DNA from: Asterella californica
Lineage: Eukaryota; Streptophyta; Marchantiopsida; Marchantiales; Aytoniaceae
Length of the DNA stretch: 64,000 nt
Assembly (NCBI GenBank): GCA_036924285.1
Contig: JAYKYS010000007.1
Location: 30,000,001-30,064,000 of the forward strand
Direction: 5' to 3'
Shown here: positions 44,185-55,386 of the stretch, piece by piece
Layout of the letters: each line of letters starts with the position of its first letter
Position numbering within the stretch: position 1 is the first letter of the stretch
Made by a program: the position numbers and the translations under genes
Notes under the pieces: generated by a model
What the model saw: only the letters and a program-made list of their open reading frames with translations
Told to the model about the DNA's origin: nothing
Databases searched by the model: none

Positions 44185-44997
44185 TATAACGACCTATGTT
44201 ACACATAGGAAGTTTGTCTATTAGTAAGGTATTTAGTTATAACTAAGTGTTGAGAATGTTTATTTGCTGCCAAAGTACTTTAAGGAGGTATCAAGTTAGT
44301 CATGACTAGCTAAAAGTTAGTTATGGTTAAACTTAGCTGTACTCTTGGCAGAATTCAGATATTTGCTAAAGAGTGAGCACTACTATCTTGTCATCTTGTC
44401 TAAAAGGTAGAAAAGAGGTGGAAAGTATCCCTTATCTCCTTTTTGACTTGATATTAGTGGTTGGATTAAAGTTGTGGACTTTATGGGCATTAAAAACAAG
44501 AAGAGATTCCACATGTTTCCTTTTTAGTGGGTCCTAGTGTAGAGGGGGGTGGAAATTCGAGATTCCTTGAGAATATTCCAGAATCTTTCTAGAAGTTGTT
44601 GACTTTGAAGGAATAAGCCCATGTGAAAAGGTAAAAAGTCCATGTGATCAATGCTTTTACCTTAAGTAATATCTTAGTAAAACTCGGTAAAAGTAGTTAC
44701 GGCTGAGTTACCGGAGGGTACCAAAGTAAAAACCTAGAATGTATAAATAGAGGAGTAGAGAAGAGCTCCTCATCTTTGTTTTCACATTGTCGTAATGACA
44801 ACTTGAGTAATATAGAGAGTGTGGGATATTTTTAGCATGTGAGAACTTGAGAGACGTCGTTAGAATGGAGGATTTTAGTTGATGTGTTTAAAGAGAATTT
44901 TAGTTGATAAGTTTGTGGGTGTATGAATGAGTGAACTTAGCATTTTTCCTTCAAGTTCATGGTGTGCTTTCATCAAAGCCATCAGAGGTGACCCCTG
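44185..44997 (+). repeat. Truncated LTR of the copy A/B Ty3 family
   Basis: Matches the first about 810 bp of the copy A and B LTRs (TATAACGACCTATGTTACAC ...) and stops at GGTGACCCCTG, lacking the last about 110 bp. It is closer to A than to B near 44870 (TTTTAGTTGATGTGTTTAAA). It has no partner, internal region or target duplication. Confidence 0.92.
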
Positions 44998-46122
44998 TAG
45001 TGACGAAGGATTACTCCTTTTGCTCATTTAGTATACAAGATATCGTTCCCACAGAGGATTTACGTAAGTAATCGCTGCTCTAAGTTCTAAGATCTGCTCA
45101 AACACACAAACACGCGGGTTTTGCCTAAAAAGCTCGTCTTCTCACAAGACCACACAAAACCACACGTCTTCCAAACACGTCAAATGGTGCTCTGGACCTA
45201 AACAAACAACTACCAATTATAATATCACACAACTATTCACAGAGAAGCTCGGGAAGACGATCTTCCTGCTTCCAGCTTGCTTCTTCCGGTCTTCTCGATA
45301 CCGTCTTCTCGAAGCGATTCTCGTCTTCTGGGGGTTCAACTCGTCTTCTCACACTTCCAGAAGGTTGTCCTGCTTCGCAGAAGTCGACTAGCAACGGTCG
45401 TTACACTTTACTCTCACACTCACATTCCAACGGGTTAGATAAATCACAGGGTGTATGCCCCCTGTAGCCTTCCCAGGCTTCTACCTAAGGAAGTTGTCTT
45501 CCTGCAGCACTACAAAGACATTCACCTTCACGGAAGCTCAATAGAAGTATCGGAAGCTCACTAGAAGAAGATAAGACGATGGAGAAGATGAGGGAAGATG
45601 GGGAAGATAAGAAAATCCAAACAAGAGAAAACAAGAGGAAAAGAGGCAATTAAGATTCCGACAGGCTTCTAGTCCGGATCCTGACTAACAAGCCATCCCT
45701 GCTTGTAATAGTTTGGGGAGGAAGACAACAAACGTACTGTTGCATCGTCTTCTACTCGAGGATGTCGTCTTCTGTTGCGGGAAGAAGGCTTCTTTCTTCT
45801 TCACTTCGCTGCTCTGACTTCTTTGTCTTCTGAGATCTCTTACCCAGAAGACCGTTCGTACGTAGATCCCAAGTGCTCTACTAAACGAGTCAAGCTACAC
45901 TTCCACAACTGCTGACAGTCACCGCCACTCAAGAAGAACACTTCCCATGCACAATTGGGAGCGAATTCAATGAACCCACCATCCAGAAGACATGGACAAA
46001 GCTTCTGCACTCAAATCCACAATCTATTTCCCGAGAAGAAGTCACAATGGCATTGGGAAGCTAACTCTCTCTACTTCCTGCGTCTACTCCTCGACACACC
46101 AGCCTAGCTAACAGGACTGCAC
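44998..46122. other. gtcttc-rich sequence, left flank of copy B
   Basis: No continuous frame, but GTCTTC, CTTCTCG and GAAGAC words recur as they do at 54.9-58.1 kb. It is likely the downstream part of the acidic/coiled-coil gene locus on the minus strand, now split from it by copy B. The first 65 bp (ATTTAGTATACAAGATATCG...) may be the end of another repeat. Confidence 0.4.
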
Positions 46123-47032
46123 TGTAACGACCTATGTTACACATAGGAAGTTTGTCTATTAGTAAGGTATTTAGTTATAACTAAGTGTTGAGAATGTTTA
46201 TTTGCTGCCAAAGTACTTTAAGGAGGTATCAAGTTAGTCATGACTAGCTAAAAGTTAGTTATGGTTAAACTTAGCTGTACTTTTGGCAGAATTCAGATAT
46301 TTGCTAAAGAGTGAGCACTACTATCTTGTCATCTTGTCTAAAAGGTAGAAAGGAGGTGGAAAGTATCCCTTATCTCCTTTTTGACTTGATATTAGTGGTT
46401 GGATTAAAGTTGTGGACTTTGTGGGCATTAAAAACAAGAAGAGATTCCACATGTTTCCTTTTTAGTGGGTCCTAGTGTAGAGGGGGGGTGGAAATTCGAG
46501 ATTCCTTGAGAATATTCCAGAATCCTTCTAGAAGTTGTTGACTTTGAAGGAATAAGCCCATGTGAAAAGGTAAAAAGTCCATGTGATCAATGCTTTTACC
46601 TTAAGTAATATCTTAGTAAAACCCGGTAAAAGTAGTTACGGCTGAGTTACCGGAGGGTACCAAAGTAAAAACCTAAAATGTATAAATAGAGGAGTAGAGA
46701 AGAGCTCCTCATCCTTGTTTTCACATTGTCGTAATGACAACTTGAGTAATATAGAGAGTGTGGGATATTTTTAGCATGTGAGAACTTGAGAGACGTCGTT
46801 AGAATGGAGGATTTTAATGTGTTTAAGGAGATTTTTAGTTGATAAGTTTGTGGGTGTATGAATGAGTGAACTCAGCATTTTCCCTTCAAGTTCATGGTGT
46901 GCTTCCATCAAAGCCATTAGAGGTGACCCCTGAGTGAGAGACAGGCCCGACATGTTGCAGATTCGTGGATGACGATCGTGGAGGTTGAGAGATCGGGGGG
47001 TAGTTGATCGATAGGACCTCGGAGGGTTTACA
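46123..47032 (+). repeat. 5' LTR of Ty3 copy B
   Basis: 910 bp, TGTAACGACCTATG...GGGTTTACA. 'tataaatagagg' at about 46680-46691 is the likely TATA box of the element promoter; transcript start would follow at about 46710. Confidence 0.95.
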
Positions 47033-47036
47033 TTTT

Positions 47037-47054
47037 TGGTTCCGTTGCCGAGAC
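47037..47054 (+). promoter_or_regulatory. Probable primer-binding site (tRNA-Asp-like)
   Basis: TGGTTCCGTTGCCGAGAC, 4 nt after the LTR. It resembles TGGCGCCGTTGCCGGGG, the Asp-tRNA-type primer site of many plant Ty3 elements, but mismatches at about four positions. Confidence 0.55.
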
Positions 47055-47078
47055 CTCACTTGAAGGGATCGTTGAACG

Positions 47079-47249
47079 ATGTTTAGAGTTCAGTTCTATA
47101 TTCGACAAAAGGAGATTATGAGAGAGCACATGGAGAGAACGTTGGGAGGAGAGAGAGCTAACGCGATGTTAGCAACGTTAGAACCTTTCGTGTATCCCGT
47201 AGTGATATATGACGCGTTCGAAGTCATTCTTTACATCTTGTTCACTTAG
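47079..47249 (+). CDS. Small leader ORF of copy B
   Basis: 56 codons, MFRVQFYIRQKEIMREHMER ... IYDAFEVILYILFT. It begins 25 bp after the primer site. No known domain. Could be the start of a larger, now broken, leader protein continuing at 47920. Confidence 0.4.
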   Translation: MFRVQFYIRQKEIMREHMERTLGGERANAMLATLEPFVYPVVIYDAFEVILYILFT

Positions 47250-47334
47250 AAAGGGTTTGAGGAGAGTTGAAAGAGGGTGCAACAAGAGTTGTAGAGAAAG
47301 GAGGAGAGAAAAGTTATTAGAGGAGAGAATTTGT

Positions 47335-47790
47335 GAGTTTAGAAATTCTGCTCTCTGGAAAATTTGTACAGTCGCCGTCAACTTTTCTGTGAATTTTATT
47401 TTCCTGTGAAACTTTCCAGTGTTTTAGATTGGCTGATAACCTATCAAAGACAAAAGAAATCATAGGAGAAGGTGGTCTAGAGAGGAAGCAATGAATTTTC
47501 AAAGTTGAGAGGGTCTATTCGTGAGAGTTGAGTAATTCTGTTATCTGGAAAAAATTTACAGTCATTGTCAGATTTTCTGTGAATTTTATTTTCCTTAGAA
47601 ACTTTCCAGTGTTTTAGAGTGACTGATAAGCTATCCAAGACAAAAGAAATCATGAGAAGATGAGGTCTGAAGAGGGAGAAAGAATTTTTCAAAGTGGAGG
47701 GGGTTGACAACCATGAGAGAAGTGAAAATATACAAATTTCAGTTCTCTGAAAATTTGTACAGTCATCACCATCTTTTCTGATTAGGGAAG
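47335..47790 (+). repeat. Imperfect tandem repeat in the copy B leader
   Basis: A unit of about 195 bp with TCTGGAAAATTTGTACAGTC, TTTTCTGTGAATTTTATTTT and CTTTCCAGTGTTTTAGA occurs from about 47335, again from about 47530, and partially from about 47735. Copies are diverged but collinear. Confidence 0.85.
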
Positions 47791-47919
47791 TTTCTGTTAA
47801 AACTTCATGATTTAGTAGCTTGGAGGTTGGGCTACTGGAGATCACAAAAATCTTGGAGAGATCTCTTACCAACTAAGAGATACACGTTTCGGCATACAAG
47901 GAGGTCTTGAAGATACTTC

Positions 47920-48237
47920 ATGGGGAATCCTGTTCGAATGACGAGGTGGAAGAAGAGACGTTTAGGAGTTCGAACAGAGACGGAGAAGCCCAAGTTGAGT
48001 ATAGATGAGTTACGAACCCGCATCGATAGCACTTGGGGTGCCCTCTTTACCCTATACGAAGAAGCTTCCACGACCATTGGCACAGATTTGAAGAAAGCCG
48101 AGTTTAAAGCATCATTCACTGTGGAGGCCACGAATGCTCCTGGTGAAGTAGAGTTGGATTTTTACAAGAGTGAGTTCAAGATGTCTGTTGTGATTAGTAC
48201 AAACGATGGTGAGGAGGATCATATCTTCGATAGTTAA
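47920..48237 (+). CDS. Leader ORF of copy B, function unknown
   Basis: 105 codons, basic N-terminus (MTRWKKRRLGVRTETEKPK) then a mixed acidic region ending VVISTNDGEEDHIFDS. No recognised domain. Precedes the zinc-knuckle ORF by about 150 bp in the region upstream of gag. Both are absent from copy A because of its truncation. Confidence 0.45.
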   Translation: MGNPVRMTRWKKRRLGVRTETEKPKLSIDELRTRIDSTWGALFTLYEEASTTIGTDLKKAEFKASFTVEATNAPGEVELDFYKSEFKMSVVISTNDGEEDHIFDS

Positions 48238-48389
48238 ATTTAGATTAGATTTTATTTCGTGTATAGCATTTATAATACACGATTTCTAATATAAAGCTCG
48301 GAAGAGTTAAGAAAGTGATGTAGAATTATTTTCCTCTATGATATTTTGTCCACTTAATGGTTGAGAAGGTGCAACATGAGTGGAAATTT

Positions 48390-48852
48390 AAAAGATTAGA
48401 AAGTTAGACTTAGAAACCTTGCTCAAGGTTTAGATGTCATAGTAAGTGTCGGAGAAAGTTCGAGAGAGATTATCGTCGAGTTTGAAAACCCTAGTACTAA
48501 ACCTCAAGTAGAATCTCCGAGGAGAAGAGTAGAAACCGACTTGTGGTGTTATTTCTGTAGAGGGTTGGGACACAAAGTAGTGAATTGTCCAACTAGAATC
48601 AGAACCGAGAGAGCTAAAGGGAAGCGGGAGTTTACTGATTTAAGTCTTCGAGTGGGTCCATCGTCACCAGCGCCAATTCATCTTCTAGGCGAAGATCCTT
48701 GTCCAAGTTGTGGAGTGGGTGATCTATCCAGAGGACACAAGTGCGTAGATGTGGCCGCCCTACTTACGTCAGTAGTCGAGAAGTTGGACGAGAATCAAAG
48801 AGCGGAGACGGAGAAGTTGTCGACTTCAAAAGAGGACTCAGCTGAGTTGTGA
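48390..48852 (+). CDS. Zinc-knuckle leader ORF of copy B
   Basis: Open from just after a TAG near 48389; an ATG lies seven codons before that TAG. It encodes LRNLAQGLDVIVSVGESSRE, then a canonical zinc knuckle CYFCRGLGHKVVNC (C-x2-C-x4-H-x4-C), then CPSCGVGDLSRGHKC, a second Cys/His cluster, and a Glu/Lys-rich C-terminus. It is separate from and upstream of the main gag, which has its own knuckle. Likely an extra nucleic-acid-binding protein of the element. Confidence 0.65.
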
Positions 48853-49066
48853 TGGAGATCGTCATTCGGATGGTGGAGAAGGCGGTGATGCGACTCAGGC
48901 TCATGATTACCTTGGGAGAAGAGATGGCACAAGAGGTGTTGTTACAACCATTTCCTTTCATTTTACCTATGGTAGATTATTCGCGAATGGAATTGGTGAT
49001 GTTCGTACTCTTTTAAGCGAGTAGTTATTGCACAAAAATTAGAAGAGTAGAAAGAGTAGTTACAAG

Positions 49067-49777
49067 ATGGGAAAGCTACCAGTGTTTCATGGGAAGGACA
49101 ATGAAGATGTAGAACCATTTGTACGAGACTTCAAAAGGGGTTGCATCGGAAACAACGTGAGAAGGAAGGAAGAATGGGTGTTGTTACTGCCGGAGTTTTT
49201 AGAAGATTTTGCTCTTACGTGGTATGAAGACCGAGTGAAGAGCCAGACACCTGGTGCAGTTGAGGACACATGGGAGACGTTGAGTAATGCACTCATCGAA
49301 GAATTTCTTCCAGAAGAGAGTTATGAGAAGCTCATGGTGGAGCTTACTCATTTGAAGCAACAGGACGACGAGAAAGTTCAGCAATATGCCGAAAGGGTGG
49401 ATAAGTTGGAGCAACAGTTTCGGACGGTCCTACGGAAGAGTGGAGACAATGTGGAGTTAACGATGGCGGGGATTGGAGCAGTGTTGACCAAGAACTTGGT
49501 GGGAGGGTTGAGGCCTTCAATTCGAACCCAAGTGAGGTACGAGAAGCCAACAACCAAAGCGGAGGCCATCAAGATTGTGACAAATATGGAAGAGAGTTTG
49601 GATGATGGATATCATCCAACCTCATCATGCTGCTCTGGTGTCAACTCCGACTCCTGGTGTAGCCACAATGATCGCACCTGCACCATCACAATTGATGATT
49701 GCTTCAACGTCAGCTCCTACTCCAACGGTGGTGCCAAGACCGTTTGTCCCAACAACGATGTCTACTGCCACCTCTGA
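49067..49777 (+). CDS. gag: Ty3 copy B gag (capsid part)
   Basis: Capsid-type Gag as in copy A (MGKLPVFHGKDNEDVEPFVR; WYEDRVKSQTPGAVEDTWET; FLPEESYEKLMVELTHLKQ). Sense ends near 49600 at NMEESLDD; the remaining 58 codons to the stop are out-of-frame translation. The +1 frame then continues with DIIQPHHAALV. The +1 frame has a TGA at 49578, so the shift must fall between 49578 and about 49615. Confidence 0.88.
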   Translation: MGKLPVFHGKDNEDVEPFVRDFKRGCIGNNVRRKEEWVLLLPEFLEDFALTWYEDRVKSQTPGAVEDTWETLSNALIEEFLPEESYEKLMVELTHLKQQDDEKVQQYAERVDKLEQQFRTVLRKSGDNVELTMAGIGAVLTKNLVGGLRPSIRTQVRYEKPTTKAEAIKIVTNMEESLDDGYHPTSSCCSGVNSDSWCSHNDRTCTITIDDCFNVSSYSNGGAKTVCPNNDVYCHL

Positions 49778-52700
49778 TTTTCATGCCGAGCTGCAGAGCA
49801 TCACCGATACTCTTGCGGATCTCAAGATAAACGTGGTGCAGTTACGAGAATGGAAGAACAAAGGTGGAGGAGGGGGTCAAAGAGGTTACGACAACAATCC
49901 CAACCGAGGAAATCAAGGTAACTTTGGAGGCAACCAAGGTAACTTTGGAGGAATCACTTGTTGGACGTGTGGAGGTTCTCATTTTCAGCGAAATTGTCCT
50001 AACAACGGAGCAAGAGGTGCCGAAGCTATCAGAATGAATGTGGGTGGAGGAAATCCATCACAAGGACGAGACAAGGGGGTGGCTACTATCGATGTCGTGC
50101 GAGATCCCATCTACGAGAAAGGAGAGAGTTCAAACTCTTCTCATGCACCGGTGGAGCTTTTAGCTCAAGAAAAGAAAAGAACTCGATTTTCTGATGAACC
50201 GGTTTTCATGGAGGAGTCAGCAAGTAGAAGTACTCGCTCGAGTAATGTTTCGAGTACACCAAGGGAGCCAAGAAGGAAGCTGGGGATGGCGGATTTCACC
50301 ATTTCATCTTCCCAAGCGGGATATGATGTGGTTGAAGATGTGGGTGCTCAGAAAGCCAACATCACTGTTGGACAACTGATCGCACTTAATCCCAGCTTAC
50401 GAAGGGAACTCAGAGGAGGACTGAGTTCTAAGAGAAGCAAGAAGAAGAAACCCAAGAGCAAGACATCAAAGTCTGTGGGAGTTGGTGTGGTGGATGTGCA
50501 TGCTTCAGAGGTATGCACTAGGGCTTCAAAGATTGAAGTCCGGTTGAATGGTCACTACGTCTCTGACGTATTGGTGGATGGAGGGTCGGCTGTAAACGCC
50601 ATATCGATTGAGAGATTGATGAAGAAGTTGGGGATGGAACCAACTCGCCCGGCTAGCATTGTCGTGGGGATGGCTAACAAGCAACGGGTAAAACCTCTTG
50701 GTGTGTTAGAGAAGGTGGTCGTGTCTGTGATGGGAGTTCAAACGTTGATGTCCTTTCAAGTGTTAAAGGACTCTAGTTATGATTTGCTCCTAGGTAGGCC
50801 TTGGTTGAGAGTTGTGCGCACCACTGATAGGTGGCACAAGGGATACTTACGGATTGGGCCTAGAGATCATAGAGTGATAGTTCCTCTCTCGGGTGTTGGA
50901 GTTGTGACTTCTGACTCTGATAGACCCACTAGTGACTACTGGGAATCTGATACGGAGGATGATCAGAGTGTCTCGGAAGTAGATACCGGAGATTCTTACG
51001 ATCAAGAATCCTCCTCTGAGGACGAAGGATTTGGTCGAGATGAATCATTACATCAGCTTAGTGCTATTGACTTGTTGCCTCGACCAGCAGTGGAGAAAGA
51101 TCCTGACAAAGAAGAGTTGAGTGAGGCAGAGATTGTGAGAAGACTCTCTACCCTGAAGTTTGATATCAATGTCACTCAAGAAGAGAAAAGTAGATTCCTA
51201 GATATATTTCAAAAATATATCCATGTGTTTGCTTTCAGCTACAAGGATTTGAAGGAGGTGACTCTCGAGACTCATCGAATCGAATTGGAGGAACACGCAA
51301 GACCAGTTCGACAGAAGCAGAGAAGGGTCAATCCCACAACGACAATGATGGTCAAGGAGGAGATAGACAAGTTGAAGGAGGCGAGTTTCTATGAGGTGGA
51401 GAACTCATAATGGGTTTCATCCATTGTGATTGTCAAGAAGAAGAATGGTAAGCTGCGAGTGTGCATAGACTATAAGAAGCTGAATGCAGTTACCAAGAAG
51501 GATTATTATCCTCTACCATTTATAGATGAGATTTTGGAGGAAGTTGCTGGTCATGAGTGGTACAGCTTTGGTGATGGTTATAGTGGGTATAACCAGATCA
51601 AGATAGCACAGGAGTACCAACAGTTGACTACTTTCACTACTCCTTGGGGAACATTTGCATTTCGGGTGATGCCATTCGGATTGTGTAATGCTCCGACCAC
51701 GTTTCAAAGGTTCATGAACAAGGTGTTTGAACCATTCATAGGGAAGTTTGTTCGAGATTTCATTGACGATTTCTGTGTGTACGGACGAAAGGAGGACCAC
51801 TTTGATCATGTGATCAAAGTTTTGCAGCGGTTGGAGCAAGCCAACGCTTCTCTAAATCCAGAGAAGTGCATCTTTGGCTGCGAAGAAGGTCTGCTGTTAG
51901 GGCATATCATTTCCAAGAATGGGATTGCGGTAGACCCTGAGAAGGTGAAGAAGATTGTGGATCTTCCATTTCCGATCAACTTGACAAAGTTGAGGCAGTT
52001 TCTTAGCATGGTTGGATATTATCGTAGGTTTGTCTTTTCCTTCTCAAACAAAGCAATAGCTTTGACTATGTACATGAAGAAGGGAGTTGATTTTGACTTG
52101 ATAGTGCATGATCAGAAGGCAAAGGAAGCATTTGAGGAGCTGAAAAAGGCATTAGTGACAGCTCCTATACTTGCTAAACCTGAGTGGAGTAAAGCATTTA
52201 TTCTGTATATGGATGCCTCCAATGTAGCAATCGGATGTACATTAAGTCAGCTAGATGGAGATGGGCATGATCATCCTATACCTTATGCTAGTAGGCAGAT
52301 GGTTCCAGCGGAGAAGAATTACTCCGTAACTGAACGAGAAGGATTAGCGGTGATCTTTGGATTGAAGAAATTTCGACACTACTTGCTAGGAGGGAAATTT
52401 TCCATAGTCACAGATCACAAGGCTTTAAAGTATATCTTTAATAAGCCTAATGCCGAAGGTCATATTGCTCGTTGGAAGATCCTTCTAACAGAATACGATT
52501 ATGTGATCGAAGATAGACCAGGGAAGAAGCATGCGAGTGCTGATCTTTTGTCAAGGGCTTATGATGATGAGGGAGAAGAACCGTTTGATGATTCATTTCC
52601 AGACGAGCATCTGATGACCATCACAAGCATCGAGGAGATACCGGACGAGTACAAGGAAATCTGGAGTTTCCTTGTAGATGGCTCTTTTCCAGAAGGTATG

Positions 52701-53951
52701 CATACCCGAGAACGTAACGCGTTGATCAAGAGATGCAAACCTTACACCATGGTGGAGGAAATTCTGTTTCATCAAGGAGCAGATGGGTTACTAAGGAGAG
52801 CAGTTGGTAAGAAGGAGGCATTCAAGCTAATGCACGAGTTTCACGACGGAACTGTTTGCGGAGGTCACTTTGCTGGTAAGATAACAGCCTTCAAGATTTT
52901 GGATGCGAGTTATCACTGGAGAGGGATTTTCAAAGAGTGTTTAGACTATTGCAAAACTTGTGACGTATGTCAAGCATTTGCTCTAAAGTCTACTAGAACA
53001 CCTCCGTTAAGATCAATTCCAGTATTAGGGCCGTTTGAGAAATGGGGTATTGACTTTGTAAGTCCTCTTAATAAGACACCTCGAGGTAATAGATACATTG
53101 TAGTCGCCACTGACTATTGTACCAAGTGGGTAGAGGCTAGACCTTTGAGGGAGACCAATGAAACAGAAGTCGGTAGATTCCTATGGGAGAGGATCATCAC
53201 GAGATTTGGATGTCCGTTAGAGTTGGTCTCAGATAGAGGAGGAGAGTTTGTAGGGAGCATGACTACTGCTATGCTACAACACTTTTCTATCAAGCCACGA
53301 GTAACGACCTCATACAAACCAAATGCTAATGGTCTTGCGGAGAAGACCAATCTTACACTTTGTATGATGCTCGCCAAAGATGCTGGTGTTGAAACTGCGA
53401 AACATACTTGGGATAAGAGGCTACATGTCATCTTATGGGAGTACCGAACGACTACAAAGACTTCTACTGGATACTCCCCATTTCGACTGGTTTATGGAGT
53501 GGAGTCCAAGTTGCAGATCCAATTCGAATTGGATACTTTTCAAACTATTCAACGAAAGTTGAAGAGGTCGAGAGGAGAAGACGTGGTCAGATCAAGAAAG
53601 GAGCAACTCATGGAGTTGGAAGAGACCCGAGCGGTAGCAATGATCCGGATGGAACGAGCTCAGGCGTATCAAAAGAAGAGTTACGACAAACGGTTGGGCA
53701 AGAGGGAGGTAAAACCTTTTCAAGTCGGAGATTGGGTTATGTTGTATGATGCTATCAGATTCAAGAGGGCTAGGAAGAAGTTTCTTCCGAGATATTTTGG
53801 TCCTTTTGTTGTAGATAAGGTGTGGAGCAACTTCACGTATGACCTTCAGGAGTTGGGAGGAAGAAGATTCGATCGAGTCAACCATGACAAGTTGAAGTTG
53901 TTTCATCGACGAAAGTTCTCTCTTCACTCCGAGGACGGAGCGAAAATTTAG
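49602..53951 (+). CDS. gag-pol: Ty3 copy B nucleocapsid-pol, one stop codon
   Basis: One frame of 1450 codons interrupted only by TAA at 51408 (GAA in copy A). Order: Pro/Thr-rich linker; Gly/Asn-rich part with knuckle CWTCGGSHFQRNC at about residue 120; protease VSDVLVDGGSAVN at about residue 325; acidic linker; RT with FRVMPFGLCNAPTTFQRF and FIDDF; RNase H FILYMDASNVAIGC (the usual Thr before Asp is Met); integrase HHCC (HDGTVCGGHFAGK, CKTCDVCQ), DDE (DFVS, SDRGGEF, NGLAEKTN) and GPF module (RYFGPFVVDKVW). Ends HSEDGAKI-stop, 3 bp before the polypurine tract. Except for the stop at 51408 it could be functional. Confidence 0.93.
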
Positions 53952-53954
53952 TCC

Positions 53955-53964
53955 GGGGGTAAAA
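53955..53964 (+). promoter_or_regulatory. Polypurine tract of copy B
   Basis: GGGGGTAAAA directly before the 3' LTR; it primes plus-strand DNA synthesis. The same tract is at 9380-9389 in copy A. Confidence 0.75.
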
Positions 53965-54873
53965 TGTAACGACCTATGTTACACATAGGAAGTTTGTCTA
54001 TTAGTAAGGTATTTAGTTATAACTAAGTGTTGAGAATGTTTATTTGCTGCCAAAGTACTTTAAGGAGGTATCAAGTTAGTCATGACTAGCTAAAAGTTAG
54101 TTATGGTTAAACTTAGCTGTACTTTTGGCAGAATTCAGATATTTGCTAAAGAGTGAGCACTACTATCTTGTCATCTTGTCTAAAAGGTAGAAAGGAGGTG
54201 GAAAGTATCCCTTATCTCCTTTTTGACTTGATATTAGTGGTTGGATTAAAGTTGTGGACTTTGTGGGCATTAAAAACAAGAAGAGATTCCACATGTTTCC
54301 TTTTTAGTGGGTCCTAGTGTAGAGGGGGGGTGGAAATTCGAGATTCCTTGAGAATATCCAGAATCCTTCTAGAAGTTGTTGACTTTGAAGGAATAAGCCC
54401 ATGTGAAAAGGTAAAAAGCCCATGTGATCAATGCTTTTACCTTAAGTAATATCTTAGTAAAACCCGGTAAAAGTAGTTACGGCTGAGTTACCGGAGGGTA
54501 CCAAAGTAAAAACCTAAAATGTATAAACAGAGGAGTAGAGAAGTGCTCCTCATCCTTGTTTTCACATTGTCGTAATGACAACTTGAGTAATATAGAGAGT
54601 GTGGGATATTTTTAGCATGTGAGAACTTGAGAGACGTCGTTAGAATGGAGGATTTTAATGTGTTTAAGGAGATTTTTAGTTGATAAGTTTGTGGGTGTAT
54701 GAATGAGTGAACTCAGCATTTTCCCTTCAAGTTCATGGTGTGCTTCCATCAAAGCCATTAGAGGTGACCCCTGAGTGAGAGACAGGCCCGACATGTTGCA
54801 GATTCGTGGATGACGATCGTGGAGGTTGAGAGATCGGGGGGTAGTTGATCGATAGGACCTCGGAGGGTTTACA
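53965..54873 (+). repeat. 3' LTR of Ty3 copy B
   Basis: 909 bp; differs from the 5' LTR by a missing T (AATATCCAG), AAGCCCATG for AAGTCCATG, TATAAACAG for TATAAATAG and GAAGTGCTCC for GAAGAGCTCC. Confidence 0.95.
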
Positions 54874-55386
54874 GCACGAGGATGTCATTCCCTGTTCCTA
54901 GACTGTCCACTACTTCTATCTACATTTTCGAACCACTGCTGGTGCGAGTATGCAGACCCCTCTTGTATATTCCAAGACTATTCGTATGTTTCCCACAACG
55001 GGTGTAGTGTGAAGAACTATCTATCTTGTCTCTGCTCTAATGTGTCTCGTCTGCCTGCCCATAGAATCGAAGTGTATGTGCAGTTGCTACAGCATTCTAC
55101 AGAACTGGCAGAACCGGCAGAGCTCCATTTCCTACTCTACGATCCTACTTAACCATCTGCCTCGAGAGCCAGGGGAGGCGACCACCAGGGAGAGAGAGAG
55201 GCGCTGACAAGAGGTTGTCATCTCACATGCATGCGGTCCCTCTTCCCAATTAGCCCTCCACTGTGTTACTCCTACGCTACCTATGCTGCCACATGGGGTC
55301 CTAACTATTTTTACATGGAAAACTACCACCCTTAAGATAGCATGTCCGATCTTACTAAATCTGGAAGTGTCGATTGAGTTTGCTAA
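54874..55386. other. Sequence downstream of the coiled-coil gene
   Basis: About 510 bp between copy B and the stop of the acidic tail ORF on the minus strand. It would contain the 3' untranslated region of that gene. No other feature seen. Confidence 0.45.

Larger units (their letters stand above)
46123..54873 (+). mobile_element. Ty3 retrotransposon copy B, nearly intact
   Basis: 8751 bp with LTRs 46123-47032 and 53965-54873, a 4-bp target duplication GCAC (46119-46122 and 54874-54877), primer site, leader ORFs, gag, pol and polypurine tract. I see only four differences between the LTRs (one T deletion, three substitutions), so insertion was recent. Domain order PR-RT-RH-INT shows Ty3 type. 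There is no chromodomain. Pol has only one nonsense codon. Confidence 0.97.

Noticed and set aside
44994..45003. The end of the LTR fragment at 44997 as a genuine LTR terminus
   Set aside because: Full LTRs continue about 110 bp further and end in TTTACA; here the sequence simply changes, so it is a truncation.
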